From Acidimicrobiales bacterium (GTDB taxonomy: Bacteria; Actinomycetota; Acidimicrobiia; Acidimicrobiales; RAAP-2): a stretch of 64,000 nucleotides of DNA. Every line of letters begins with the position of its first letter. Position 1 is the first letter of the stretch. The DNA is taken from the NCBI GenBank assembly GCA_017883135.1, contig JADGOE010000002.1, positions 36,580-100,579 on the forward strand. The letters run 5' to 3'. Positions 53,647 through 63,724 of the stretch are shown in pieces. The translations under genes and the position numbers were made by a program. The notes under the pieces were generated by a model. That model was given only the letters and a program-made list of their open reading frames with translations. It did not search any database and had not been told where the DNA came from.

Positions 53647-54993
53647 CTACGAAGCGGTGCTCGCCGGTTCGCGGCCGAGATCGCGGCTGTTGGCCATGGC
53701 CACCGCGGCCAGCTGGGACCGGACGCCGAGCTTCCGCAGGATCGACCGGATGTGCGAACGCACGGTGGTCAAGGATACGACCAGGTCTACGGCCATGTCC
53801 TGGGCGGATCGTCCCATGGTGAGGAAGAACAGCACTCGACGCTCGCTGGCCGTGAGCTTCATGAGCGCCTCCATCCGGGGCGGGACGTCGCGGGACCCGC
53901 TCTGAGCGGCCCATGCGCCGGTGGCCACGTCGGTGCTGGCGAACCCTCGCAGTTCGGCCGGTAGCTCATCGAGGTCGAAGAGGACGCTTGCCCCCTGCTC
54001 GAAGCAGCCCGCCAGCGCGCCGGCCCCGGCACCGGCGCTGACCGCAAGGACAGCCACCCCCCGTGACCGGTACGCCCCGGCCAGCTGGGTCGGAACGCAC
54101 CAGGAACTGGTAGGCCACGTGGTGCGTTCACTCGCCGGCTCCGCGCCGACCACCAGGACCACCAGGTCGAGTCCGACGCCTTCGATATCGAGGATGAGGT
54201 CGTCGTCGGCGGTCTGTGAGATCACACCGGCCTTGAACCCGAGGCGTTCGGCCGATGAGCAAGCGGCCACGGCGGCCATCCCCGGGGTGCGGGGGTTGGG
54301 GGGGCTCGGGTCGATGACCAGCACGGTGCCCCGGGCGTGCTCGGTGCCGTGGTGCGGCGATCGGTCGTCGTGGCGGGTGCCGTACCCGGCCAGACGCATG
54401 GTGGAGTACCGGACGACGGTGCGGTGACGCAGGCGCGGGGGCGGCACCGGAACCCTGGTGCCGGGGGAGTCACCGTTGAGGGCCAACGGCGCGCCTACCG
54501 CGCGACCCTGCCCGGCGGTCAGGTTTCGCAGCAGCCTGTCCACGGTCACGATCGTCGTCGAGGGAATCGTCCCCACCCGGGTCCGGCGGGCCCTGGTGGC
54601 TGCCCTGTCAGCAGCCAGCGGCCTTCCTGCATCGGTCGATGACGAACCGGGGCGATCGCCGGCGCCTCCTGCGGGGAGCAGGCCCTGCCCGATCGCCCGG
54701 GCCAATCGCTCGCCCAGCGTCCTCGGGAGGACCGCCTCGGCATCGGGGCCGAAGGCGATCGCCACCCGTGAGAGGCCGTAGGGGCAGATACGGTCGCCGG
54801 GCCGGACGGTCTGCTCGATCCTCGAGATGGCCCGTTCGAGGGCTGGCGACCTCCCGGGGGCCTCGCGATCGACCTTGCCGCGAACCCCCGACCGCAGGTC
54901 GACATGGGCCACGGTACGACTTGCGCGATCCCTGAGCACCACGGGATCTGCGGTCACACTTCGCACGTCGATCGACATTGTTCCCCCGAGCAC
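53647..54993 (-). CDS. LuxR-family HTH regulator with N-terminal degenerate GGDEF-like region
   Basis: C-terminal LTASERRVLFFLTMGRSAQDMAVDLVVSLTTVRSHIRSILRKLGVRSQLAAVAMA; N-terminal VRPGDRICPYGLSRVAIAFGP. Confidence 0.8.
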   Translation of the reverse strand: MLGGTMSIDVRSVTADPVVLRDRASRTVAHVDLRSGVRGKVDREAPGRSPALERAISRIEQTVRPGDRICPYGLSRVAIAFGPDAEAVLPRTLGERLARAIGQGLLPAGGAGDRPGSSSTDAGRPLAADRAATRARRTRVGTIPSTTIVTVDRLLRNLTAGQGRAVGAPLALNGDSPGTRVPVPPPRLRHRTVVRYSTMRLAGYGTRHDDRSPHHGTEHARGTVLVIDPSPPNPRTPGMAAVAACSSAERLGFKAGVISQTADDDLILDIEGVGLDLVVLVVGAEPASERTTWPTSSWCVPTQLAGAYRSRGVAVLAVSAGAGAGALAGCFEQGASVLFDLDELPAELRGFASTDVATGAWAAQSGSRDVPPRMEALMKLTASERRVLFFLTMGRSAQDMAVDLVVSLTTVRSHIRSILRKLGVRSQLAAVAMANSRDLGREPASTAS

Positions 54994-55125
54994 CGCCCGT
55001 TCGTCTCAACGGCACAAGGCCTCGCCTCGCGGTACGCCCCTGCGCAAGCCCATCCTAGCCGCTGGAACCGTTTCGGCAAGGGTGATCTCATCATCTTTGA
55101 CGAGATCGGCCCACCCATCAAGCGA

Positions 55126-55839
55126 TCAGGCCGGATCGGGCTGCCCCGAGCCGCCGGCATTCGTGGCAGAGGAACGGCCGACCTGCCCCGATGCCCCCTG
55201 GTTCGATGGACGGAGGTGGAGCATCCCATCCACCAACAGGACCGTGCCGACCCCGAAGACCGCTCCGCCGAGGGCGTCGCTGGGGAAGTGCCAGCGCAGC
55301 CCGATGACCGCCCAGGTCATCAGGGCGACCACCACCAACCCGATCACCACCACTGCCGGGCGGATCCGGCGGGGCACGGCGAGGACCCAGGCTGTTGCCA
55401 GCGCGGCCAGGGCGGTCACGTTGCCCGACGGGTAGCTGAGCACCCCCTGGTAGTGGCGCCCCACCAGTGGCTTGAGCACGTACTCGACCAGCACGACGGC
55501 CAGCAGCGGACCGGCCAGGCAGGCCGCAGCTCGCCTGGCGTCCCGGCGGACCGAGACCAGTGCTGCCAGTAGCGACCCCACCACCACGACAGCCGGCGCC
55601 CCGAGGTCGGTGATCCGGATGAGCGTCGACGAGCCGGCCGACTTGGCCATCACGGTGAATCCCCATCGGTCCAGTGCGTTGGGTCCGGGGCGGGCGTGCA
55701 CGACGAGGGCCGCCAGCACGGACCAACCGACCAGGACGGCACCGACCACCGTCTCCCTCCGGCCGGAGCGCCCTGGTGGCGCGGCACCGACAACGGAGTG
55801 CTGGTCCTCAGGGATGGGCGATCTCCCGGAACCAGGCAA
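55126..55839 (-). CDS. PAP2 superfamily phosphatase (membrane)
   Basis: KPLVGRHYQGVLSYPSGNVTALAAL...GLRWHFPSDALGG. Confidence 0.9.
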   Translation of the reverse strand: MPGSGRSPIPEDQHSVVGAAPPGRSGRRETVVGAVLVGWSVLAALVVHARPGPNALDRWGFTVMAKSAGSSTLIRITDLGAPAVVVVGSLLAALVSVRRDARRAAACLAGPLLAVVLVEYVLKPLVGRHYQGVLSYPSGNVTALAALATAWVLAVPRRIRPAVVVIGLVVVALMTWAVIGLRWHFPSDALGGAVFGVGTVLLVDGMLHLRPSNQGASGQVGRSSATNAGGSGQPDPA

Positions 55840-56749
55840 CCGTGGCCCGCAGCCCCGCTTCGAGGCCCACCGGTTCGACGGCGGGGAAGAGGGTCCTCAC
55901 CCGGCTCTGGTCGGCCTGGGAGTCGCGGACGTCGCCGCCCCGCGGCTCGGCGTGGTCGCGGGTGAGGGGTTTGCCGAGGATCTCCTCGAGGAGATCGATG
56001 AGATCGAGCAGCGAGACCCGGGTGCCGAAGGCCAGGTTGACCGGATCGGGGTAGGTCACCCGGCGGAGGACGGCATCGGTCAGAACGGCGGTCACGCTGC
56101 CCACGTAGGTGAAGTCGCGGGTCTGTCGGCCGTCGCCGTGCACCGGCAACGGCTCCCCCCGCAGCGCGGAGGCAACGAAGGTGGGTACGACGGCTGCGTA
56201 GGCGTGGTCAGCGGCCTGCAGCGGCCCGAAGACGTTGAAGAAGCGGAAGGCCAGGACGGGCAGGTCGAAGGACCGGCCGTAGGCGAGAGTCGCGGCCTCG
56301 GCGGCCAACTTGCCGGCCGCGTAGGGGCTGACCGGCATGGTCGCCATGTCCTCGCGCTTGGGAAGGGTCGGATTGGCGCCGTAGACCGAAGACGAGGACG
56401 CCACCAACACCTGGGGCCGACCTCGGCGCCGGGCGGCCTCGAGCACCTCCATGGTGCCGGTGGCGTTGGTCAGGTGGCTGGCCATCGGATCGGCCAGCGA
56501 GCGGGGCACCGACGGCCGGGCAGCCAGGTGCACGACGGCATCGACTCCTTCGAACACCTGGTCGAGGAGTGCGCCGTCGAGGATCGAGCCCTCGACCAGT
56601 TCGACGTCCGGCACCGGGGCCAGGTTGTCGGCGTAGCCGGTCGAGAGGTCGTCGAGCGCCACCACGTGCCCGATGCCTGGCTCGGCAAGCAGGGCACGGC
56701 ACAGGTTGGCACCGATGAACCCCGCCCCCCCGGTGACGACAACCCTCAC
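55808..56749 (-). CDS. NAD-dependent epimerase/dehydratase (GalE-like)
   Basis: MRVVVTGGAGFIGANLCRALL, ASSSSVYGANPTLPKRED, SPYAAGKLAAEA. Confidence 0.94.
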   Translation of the reverse strand: MRVVVTGGAGFIGANLCRALLAEPGIGHVVALDDLSTGYADNLAPVPDVELVEGSILDGALLDQVFEGVDAVVHLAARPSVPRSLADPMASHLTNATGTMEVLEAARRRGRPQVLVASSSSVYGANPTLPKREDMATMPVSPYAAGKLAAEAATLAYGRSFDLPVLAFRFFNVFGPLQAADHAYAAVVPTFVASALRGEPLPVHGDGRQTRDFTYVGSVTAVLTDAVLRRVTYPDPVNLAFGTRVSLLDLIDLLEEILGKPLTRDHAEPRGGDVRDSQADQSRVRTLFPAVEPVGLEAGLRATVAWFREIAHP

Positions 56750-56835
56750 GGCCGTTCTGTCTTCGTTGCGGCGGGGTGCCCGGTGTCGGGGTCAACTTTG
56801 CCCGATGACCTCAGTGTGTGGTCCACCGGCGGAGG

Positions 56836-58104
56836 TTACAGGCGTTCGACGGTCGGGCCGTCGAGCCGGTTCCGCGTGTCGAACACATAGGCGGCGTGGG
56901 TCCGGACCAGGTCGTAGTCGAACGAGTCGTGATCGGTGATGATGACGGTCGCATCGGCGGCCGCCAGCTCGTCGGCCGTGAGCTCCACCAGAGGGTAGGG
57001 CAGCGAGTCGCCGGCCAGGTGGGGGTCGACCACTCGCACCTCGGCGCCCAGAGCGGCGAGGGACTGGGCGATGGCGGTCCCGGGCGCCTCGCGGGCGTCA
57101 CCGGTGTTCCGTTTGTAGGCAAGCCCCAGCAGCAGGATCCGCGAGCCGTTGACGGCCAGGCCCCTCCGGTTGAAGCCCAGCATCAGGCGGCGCACGACGT
57201 AGTCGGGCATGTGCTCGTTGACGTCGTTGGCCAGCTCGACGAAGCGGAACGGTTGGCCGAGGCTCCGCCGTACTTTCCACGAGAGGTAACTGGGGTCGAT
57301 GGGCAGGCAGTGGCCGCCGACACCGGGCCCGGGGGTGAACCGCAGGTAGCCGAATGGTTTGGTCGACGCGGCGTCGATGGCCTCCCACACGTCGATGTCG
57401 AGCTCCGCGGCGAACATGGCCAGCTCGTTGACCAGCGCGATGTTGACGTGGCGGAAGGTGTTCTCGAGCAGCTTGGTGAGCTCGGCCTCGCGGGTGCCCG
57501 ACACGGGGACCGTCCGGTCGACGATCCGATCGTAGAACCCGCGTACCGCGTGCAGCGAGGCCTCGTCGATGCCGGACACCACCTTCGGCGTGGTCTCGAG
57601 GCTCCAGGTGGGATTGCCGGGATCGATCCGTTCGGGGCTGTAGCCCAGGTGGAACTCACTTCCGGCAACCAGGCCCGAACCTTCCTCGAGGAGGGGGGCC
57701 ACCAGCTCCTCGGTGGTCCCGGGGTAGCTCGTTGACTCGAGCACCACCGTGCCTCCGTGGCGCAGGTGGGGTGCGATGGTGGACGCCGCTGCCTCGACAT
57801 AGGACAGGTTCGGGGCGCCGTCGTGGAGCGGCGTGGGCACGTCGATCACCGCGACATCGAAGCCGGCCAGCCGTACGAGGTCGTCCGTGGGCTCGAAGCG
57901 CCCGGAGGCGAGCGCCCGGGCCAGGCGCTCGTCGGTGATGTCCTCGATGTAGGAGTCGCCATCTGCCAGGCGCTTGATGCGGTCAGCGTCGAGGTCGAAC
58001 CCGACTACGTCGAACCCGACCTCTGCCGCCCGCAGGGCGAGTGGCAGACCGACGTAGCCCTGACCGACGACGACCAGCTTGGTCCGCTCGTTTCCCGGAC
58101 TCAC
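56836..58104 (-). CDS. nucleotide sugar dehydrogenase (UDP-ManNAcA/GlcNAcA dehydrogenase-like)
   Basis: KLVVVGQGYVGLPLALRAAEVGFDVVGFD, TPGPGVGGHCLPIDPSYL, LLGLAYKRNTGDAREAPGTAI. Confidence 0.94.
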   Translation of the reverse strand: MSPGNERTKLVVVGQGYVGLPLALRAAEVGFDVVGFDLDADRIKRLADGDSYIEDITDERLARALASGRFEPTDDLVRLAGFDVAVIDVPTPLHDGAPNLSYVEAAASTIAPHLRHGGTVVLESTSYPGTTEELVAPLLEEGSGLVAGSEFHLGYSPERIDPGNPTWSLETTPKVVSGIDEASLHAVRGFYDRIVDRTVPVSGTREAELTKLLENTFRHVNIALVNELAMFAAELDIDVWEAIDAASTKPFGYLRFTPGPGVGGHCLPIDPSYLSWKVRRSLGQPFRFVELANDVNEHMPDYVVRRLMLGFNRRGLAVNGSRILLLGLAYKRNTGDAREAPGTAIAQSLAALGAEVRVVDPHLAGDSLPYPLVELTADELAAADATVIITDHDSFDYDLVRTHAAYVFDTRNRLDGPTVERL

Positions 58105-58126
58105 CCGTTGTTGGTCGGGAACGGGC

Positions 58127-60178
58127 TCATGCCGGGACTTGTTCGGGGATCTCGACCGGCACCTTGGACGGAACCGGCTGGCGGGATGAGCTCTGCGCGA
58201 TGTCATCGGACCCGGACAGGAGGTCTAGTTGCTGGGCCGGTCGAGATCCCGGATGATCCGGACTGGCCGTCAGGTTGGACGATGCCACGCTGAACAGCAG
58301 GGTCCGCACCGATTCGGCGTCGCGGCAGGCGATCGCCCCGCACAGCTCCTTCAGCCCGGCGGAGAACTCCTTGGAGGAGGCGGAGATGGGGATCAGCTGG
58401 TTGATATAGGGATGGTGGGTCGTGAGCACTTCCTCGTCAGGCGTCCGGAGCTCCTCGTCGAGCTTCTCCCCTGGCCGGATGCCGACGATCTGGATCGGGA
58501 TGTCGACGCCGACCTGGTACCCCGAGAGGCGGATCATCCGCTCGGCCAGGTCGACGATGCGGACGGGCTCGCCCATTTCGAGCATGAACACCTCGCCACC
58601 GCCGTCGGACAGCACCGAGGACTCGAGGACGAGCTGCACCGCCTCTTCGACGCTCATGAAGAAGCGGGTCATCCGGGCATCGGTCACGGTGACCGGGCCT
58701 CCATCGGCGATCTGGCGGGTGAAGGTGGGGATGACGCTGCCGCGGCTGCCGAGCACGTTCCCGAACCGCACCGTGCAGTAGGAAGCTCCGCTCGGCGCCC
58801 GGGACAGGACGATCTGCTCGGCGAGGCGCTTGGAAGCTCCCATGACGCTGGACGGCCGCACCGCTTTGTCCGTCGAGATCTGCACGAAGCGCTGAGCGCC
58901 CACGGCGGTGGCTGCCTCCACGACGTTGAGGGTGCCGAAGACGTTGGTGCTGGCTGCTGCGATGGGGTGATGCTCGAGTACGGGAACGTGCTTGTGGGCA
59001 GCCGCGTGGAACACCACCTCGGGGCGGAACCGCTTGAACGCCTCGAAGACGGCGGAGCGATCGGTGATGTCGACGAGTGCCTGCTCGCAGCTGACCCGGA
59101 CGGTGGCCGCGGTGTCGTGGAGGTGCGTCTCGTCGTGGTCGAGGAGGATGAGCACGGCTGGGTCGAGCTCGGCCACCTGGCGGCAGATCTCCGAGCCGAT
59201 GGAACCGCCGGCACCGGTGACCAGCACGCGGCGACCGGCCAGCGAGCGGCGGACCAGGTCGAGGTCGATCGGCACCGGGGTGCGGCCCAACAGGTCCTCG
59301 ATGCGCGGCTCGCGGGCCGTGCGGACCGAGGCGGCGTGGCCGGTCCTGTTGACCAGGTGGCTCACGCCCGGCAGCACCTTCATGGTCAGGCCGGCGAACT
59401 CACAGGCCCGCAGTACCTGCTCGACCAGTTCCGGGGGCGGATTGGGAATGGCGAGCAGCACCTGTTGGAGCGAGTAGCGGCTGGTCGAGGCCGGGATGTC
59501 GTCGATCGATCCGACCACCGGAACCCCCAGCATGGACAGGCCGTGGGCTCGCGTGTCGTCGTCGAAGACGGCGACGGGGACCAGCCCGGCACCCGGGCTG
59601 CGCAGCATCTCCCTGATGGCGGCGGCACCGGCGTCGCGACTGCCCACGATGGCCACCCGAAGCCCGACCCGGCGCGATCCCCGTTGCCAGGCGAACAGCC
59701 GCGTATGGAACCGCAGGATCCCCATGCCGGCGGTGGCGAACATGCACCCGACGACGATGACCGTCACCGGCACCGTCCCGATCTTGATGCTGCGCCCGAG
59801 AGGATAGGCCAACACGAGGAAGCAGACGATCACCGTGGCAGAGAGCACCAGCTGGCGGGCCTCTTCGGCTCCGGCGTGCCTCCACATGCGACCGTAGAGC
59901 CCGAAGACGTGGTTGGCCGCGAGGGTGACGATCAGTGCGACGAAGACGAATGTGGCAAAGTGCTGCCAGTAGTAGGCCGGCGCCCTGTCGCGGAAGTAGG
60001 TGACTTCGGCCAAGCCGTACCCGGCCACGACGCAGACCGCGTCGAGGAGGGTGAACACCAGGCGGGACCGTATCCGGCTGACCCGCATGGCGAGGTTCGG
60101 CCTGTCGGGATGTGCCGACTCCGGGACAGATGCATCCCCACGCTGCTCTGCAAATTCGTGCTCAGGCACAGAAACCAT
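58127..60178 (-). CDS. polysaccharide biosynthesis nucleoside-diphosphate-sugar epimerase/dehydratase (CapD/WbpM-like)
   Basis: N-terminal TM segments, RVLVTGAGGSIGSEICRQVAELDPAVLILLDHDE, HAAAHKHVPVLEHHP, STDKAVRPSSVMGASKRLAE. Confidence 0.95.
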   Translation of the reverse strand: MVSVPEHEFAEQRGDASVPESAHPDRPNLAMRVSRIRSRLVFTLLDAVCVVAGYGLAEVTYFRDRAPAYYWQHFATFVFVALIVTLAANHVFGLYGRMWRHAGAEEARQLVLSATVIVCFLVLAYPLGRSIKIGTVPVTVIVVGCMFATAGMGILRFHTRLFAWQRGSRRVGLRVAIVGSRDAGAAAIREMLRSPGAGLVPVAVFDDDTRAHGLSMLGVPVVGSIDDIPASTSRYSLQQVLLAIPNPPPELVEQVLRACEFAGLTMKVLPGVSHLVNRTGHAASVRTAREPRIEDLLGRTPVPIDLDLVRRSLAGRRVLVTGAGGSIGSEICRQVAELDPAVLILLDHDETHLHDTAATVRVSCEQALVDITDRSAVFEAFKRFRPEVVFHAAAHKHVPVLEHHPIAAASTNVFGTLNVVEAATAVGAQRFVQISTDKAVRPSSVMGASKRLAEQIVLSRAPSGASYCTVRFGNVLGSRGSVIPTFTRQIADGGPVTVTDARMTRFFMSVEEAVQLVLESSVLSDGGGEVFMLEMGEPVRIVDLAERMIRLSGYQVGVDIPIQIVGIRPGEKLDEELRTPDEEVLTTHHPYINQLIPISASSKEFSAGLKELCGAIACRDAESVRTLLFSVASSNLTASPDHPGSRPAQQLDLLSGSDDIAQSSSRQPVPSKVPVEIPEQVPA

Positions 60179-60481
60179 TCGATTGCCCCCATTCGAACCA
60201 ACCATCGCCTGCCGCCCCGGCGAATTCGAAGTACAAACACCCCTGGCTATACGCACCCGGCACCCGCCCGCCGGTGTGGCCCCGCATCCCTCCAATTCGT
60301 CACTTCACTATACATCAACCTGCACAATTCACCAGGTGCAGATCGACAATTCGCAGAAATGCGAACTGCTGCCGACCTCACCCGACCCTCCCCCTGACGA
60401 GCCCGTTAGCGCAGCCCGTCGCGCAGGGCTCACGGTGTGCCCTGCGCGAGACGACATTACAGCGGCGACGCTTTTTGGACC

Positions 60482-60499
60482 ATCCCCAATATTGGGGAT
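60482..60499. promoter_or_regulatory. 18-bp perfect palindrome ATCCCCAATATTGGGGAT, candidate operator
   Basis: Self-complementary sequence in the intergenic region upstream of the Wzz-like gene. Confidence 0.5.
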
Positions 60500-60685
60500 C
60501 GACGGCAGGTGAGGTGCAAAGGGGGTCCGGCGCACGGCCCGGTCTCAGCGACGACCGGAACCAGGGGTAGATCCGCCGTGTCGACGCACGCGGAATCCGA
60601 CGACGGACCCCCGTGGGGTGCTGTCCGATAGGGCCAGGTCGGGTATATGATTTCGCCTCTACGTCGGACAGGGAGTGGGAGATCA

Positions 60686-62362
60686 ATGGAGCCAATCGAC
60701 TTTGTGGGGGCCCTGCGGCGTAGCTGGCGCCTCCTGTTGGCGCTCGGCCTGATCGGTGCGGTCATCGCCGTCCTGATGCCGGTGAGCCACCCAGCGAAGA
60801 AGCAGGGCGTCATGCCGTGGCAGTCCAGCACCGTCGTCGGGTCTGCTCCCAACGGTGGCGGCAACCTGGTCGGTGGTGCGGTCACCAGTGCACAGATCCA
60901 GTTCTATGCCACCAGCGAAGTAGTCATGCAGGCCACGGCCAAGTCGGTGGGCCTGAATGTGCCGGCATACTTGCTTTCCGAGTACATGACAGCGGCGATT
61001 GGCAACGCGCCTCCCGCCGGAAGCTCGTCGACTTCGAGCACGACAGCGCCGAAGAGGGGCAGCACGTCCAGCCTGGTCACCCTTACCGGGCACGCAAAGA
61101 CGGCTGCGGACGCGATCAGCCTGGCCAACGCCTATGCGACGGTTGTCGGGAACTACCTGGGCGACGTCGCATTCATGCACCTGTACCTGTCGGGAAAGCT
61201 GAACGCGTCGAACGTGTCGACCACGACGACAACGGCACCGAAGTCGGACCCCTCGAACTCGATCGCGGCCACCGGATACGAGGTGCAGGTGCCTGCCCAG
61301 TTCGCGGTGCGAACCGCGAAGAGCTCAGCCGGGGTGGGCGGCAGCCGGAAGGTGCGGGGCCTCGTCGGGCTGGCCGTCGGCGTGGCGATCGGGGCCGGGA
61401 TCGTACTGCTGCGCGAGGTGCTCGACAGGCATCTGAGAAGTGCGGCGCGAGCGGCGGAGGTCTTCGGGTTTCCGGTGGTGGCGGAGATGCCGTCCAGCTC
61501 GAAGGTGGGGACGGTGGGGGAGGAGCAGGACCCGGGCATCGACGTGGTGACCGACCCGGGTTCGCCGAGGGCCGAGGCGTACCGGATGCTGCGGATGTCG
61601 GTGCTCTTCGAGGGACTGGCACCCACAGCGGGCCCGACCAATGGCGCGGGGTACGGGATGGTGCTCGGTGGCGGGCTGCTGCCGTCGGCGATCACACCGA
61701 CCGAGGCGCCTACGGCGCCGATCCCAGGGAGCCGCAAGGTGGTGCTGGTGGTGTCGGCCGCAACCGAGCCGTCCCGCCCATTTGTGGCAGCAAATCTGGC
61801 CGCCGCGTACGCGGAAGCGGGCCAGCAGGTCGTGGTCATCAGCACGGGGGACGTCGAAGGAGGTCCTCTGGGTAGCTCGGCCGCAGGACTTGCCGAGGAG
61901 ATCGGAACCGAGGACGTCCGGGCCCAGTTGGAGCCCTCGACGCTCGAGCATGTGTTCCGGCTGCCACTGCGCCCGTTCATCAAGAACAGCGGGCAGCTGG
62001 TGACCCGGGCCCCGGCGGTGCTCGACGCGGCCCGCCGGCTGTCGGACGTGGTCATCGTGGAAGCACCGCCACTGCTCGCCTTCCACCATGCCGAAGCGCT
62101 GTGTCACGCGGTCGACGTGGTGCTCGTGGTGGGTGAGTGTGGCTCGACCACCTTCGACGAGGCCCGGCGCGCCGGTGACCTGCTCCGCCGCAGGGGGGCC
62201 CCGGTGCTTGGCGTGGTGGTGACCAACGTGCACCTCAGCCGCCGGGACATCCGCCATGCGGGGCAAGCCGGCCCCCCGTTGACCGCGAGCCCGTCGGGTC
62301 GCGACGAGGTTCTGGCGGTTGCGGGCGTGAGCGGTCCCTCCGCGACACAGACCCAGGTCTGA
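60686..62362 (+). CDS. Wzz/BY-kinase-like exopolysaccharide chain-length protein with degenerate ATPase domain
   Basis: MEPIDFVGALRRSWRLLLALGLIGAVIAVLMP (Wzz TM1), second TM, then PRAEAYRMLRMSVLFE...RKVVLVVSAATEPSRPFVAANLAAAYAEAGQQVVVIS. Confidence 0.78.
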   Translation: MEPIDFVGALRRSWRLLLALGLIGAVIAVLMPVSHPAKKQGVMPWQSSTVVGSAPNGGGNLVGGAVTSAQIQFYATSEVVMQATAKSVGLNVPAYLLSEYMTAAIGNAPPAGSSSTSSTTAPKRGSTSSLVTLTGHAKTAADAISLANAYATVVGNYLGDVAFMHLYLSGKLNASNVSTTTTTAPKSDPSNSIAATGYEVQVPAQFAVRTAKSSAGVGGSRKVRGLVGLAVGVAIGAGIVLLREVLDRHLRSAARAAEVFGFPVVAEMPSSSKVGTVGEEQDPGIDVVTDPGSPRAEAYRMLRMSVLFEGLAPTAGPTNGAGYGMVLGGGLLPSAITPTEAPTAPIPGSRKVVLVVSAATEPSRPFVAANLAAAYAEAGQQVVVISTGDVEGGPLGSSAAGLAEEIGTEDVRAQLEPSTLEHVFRLPLRPFIKNSGQLVTRAPAVLDAARRLSDVVIVEAPPLLAFHHAEALCHAVDVVLVVGECGSTTFDEARRAGDLLRRRGAPVLGVVVTNVHLSRRDIRHAGQAGPPLTASPSGRDEVLAVAGVSGPSATQTQV

Positions 62363-62386
62363 CCTCGAGCCGGGAGCACCAACCTC

Positions 62387-63724
62387 ATGCTCATCGCGGC
62401 TCAAGTACCGTCCGAGCCGTTCGTCGCTGTCGTCATCGGCGTCGCCCTGTTCGGGCTTGGTCGCGTGGTCATCCGGCGGGTGGCATACGCCGAGGCCAAA
62501 CCGTGGCTGATCAAGGTGATGACGATCGGCCTGGTCCTCCACCTGCTGGCCGCCCCGACCCAGATCTTCGTCGTCGACCACGTCTACCACGGCATCGCCG
62601 ACTGGATCCGCTACACCCACCAGGGCGCCCTGCTCGCCCCTGACTTCCGCCACTTCAACTTCACGCTGTCCGGGGCCGACGTGCGCCAGATCGTCAACGA
62701 CGGTTCAGTCAGCATCGCGACCGGAATCGTGATGACCATTGTCGGCGTCAATCAGTTGGCCACGTTCCTCGTCTTCAGCTGGCTCTCCTTCATCGGCGCC
62801 ATGTTCTTCTACCGGGCCTACAGCCTGACGTTCGCCGGTGCCGACGATCGGCGCTACGCGTGGATGCTGTTCCTGTTGCCGTCGCTGATCTTCTGGACGG
62901 CGGACGTCAGCAAGGAATCGATCATGATGTTGGGGCTGGGCCTGACCGCGTACGGTGCCGCCAAAATTCTGGCTCGCCAGCGTGGCGGGTTCGCACTGGT
63001 CGTACCCGGTGTCGTCATCGGGTACTACATCCGCCCCAACGAGATGCTGCTGGTGCTGGGCGGCTTTGCCGTGGCGATGATGATCCCCACCGCTGCAGCG
63101 CGCCAGAACCTCGGCGGGTTGCGTCGCATGCTGGGACTGGCCTTCCTCGGTCTGTTGTTGGCAGTGTCGGGGTACCTCACCCTGCACTACCTGCACGGCG
63201 GCGCCGGGGGGACGTTGTCGTTGCAGCAGACCAACTCCAACAACCAGGGCGCCGGCCTCGGGTTCGGAAGCAGCGGCGTGCCGTACTCGACCAGCCCGGT
63301 GACATTTCCACGGGACGTCTACGAGATGCTGTTCAACCCGCTGCCGTTCAACGCACACGGCATGGGCGAGCTGGTAGCCGCCGTGGAGAACACGGTCATC
63401 ATCGGGCTGATCCTGATGTCGCTGCGACAGCTGCGGATGTTGCCGCGGGCCGCCTTCGCCCGGCCGTACCTGATGCTGTGCGCCGTCTACAGCGCGGCCT
63501 TCATCTACGCCTTCGCGGCCCTGGGGAACCTGGGCCTGATCGAACGTGAGCGGGTCATGCTCCTGCCGTTCCTGCTGGTGCTGCTGTGTACCCCGCGGGC
63601 ACCTCGCGGAGCGCCTCCCCGCTACGAGTGGGAGTTGCGGCGCCGGGCCCGCCTCCGCCTCCGCCAGTCCGCAGAGAGGCTGAGGAGTGGTCGGCCGGGC
63701 ACGCCGGTTCCCACCAACGGATGA
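62387..63724 (+). CDS. polytopic membrane protein, putative polysaccharide polymerase (Wzy-like)
   Basis: ~10 hydrophobic segments; follows Wzz-like gene; LLPSLIFWTADVSKESIMMLGLGLTAYGAAK. Confidence 0.6.
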   Translation: MLIAAQVPSEPFVAVVIGVALFGLGRVVIRRVAYAEAKPWLIKVMTIGLVLHLLAAPTQIFVVDHVYHGIADWIRYTHQGALLAPDFRHFNFTLSGADVRQIVNDGSVSIATGIVMTIVGVNQLATFLVFSWLSFIGAMFFYRAYSLTFAGADDRRYAWMLFLLPSLIFWTADVSKESIMMLGLGLTAYGAAKILARQRGGFALVVPGVVIGYYIRPNEMLLVLGGFAVAMMIPTAAARQNLGGLRRMLGLAFLGLLLAVSGYLTLHYLHGGAGGTLSLQQTNSNNQGAGLGFGSSGVPYSTSPVTFPRDVYEMLFNPLPFNAHGMGELVAAVENTVIIGLILMSLRQLRMLPRAAFARPYLMLCAVYSAAFIYAFAALGNLGLIERERVMLLPFLLVLLCTPRAPRGAPPRYEWELRRRARLRLRQSAERLRSGRPGTPVPTNG

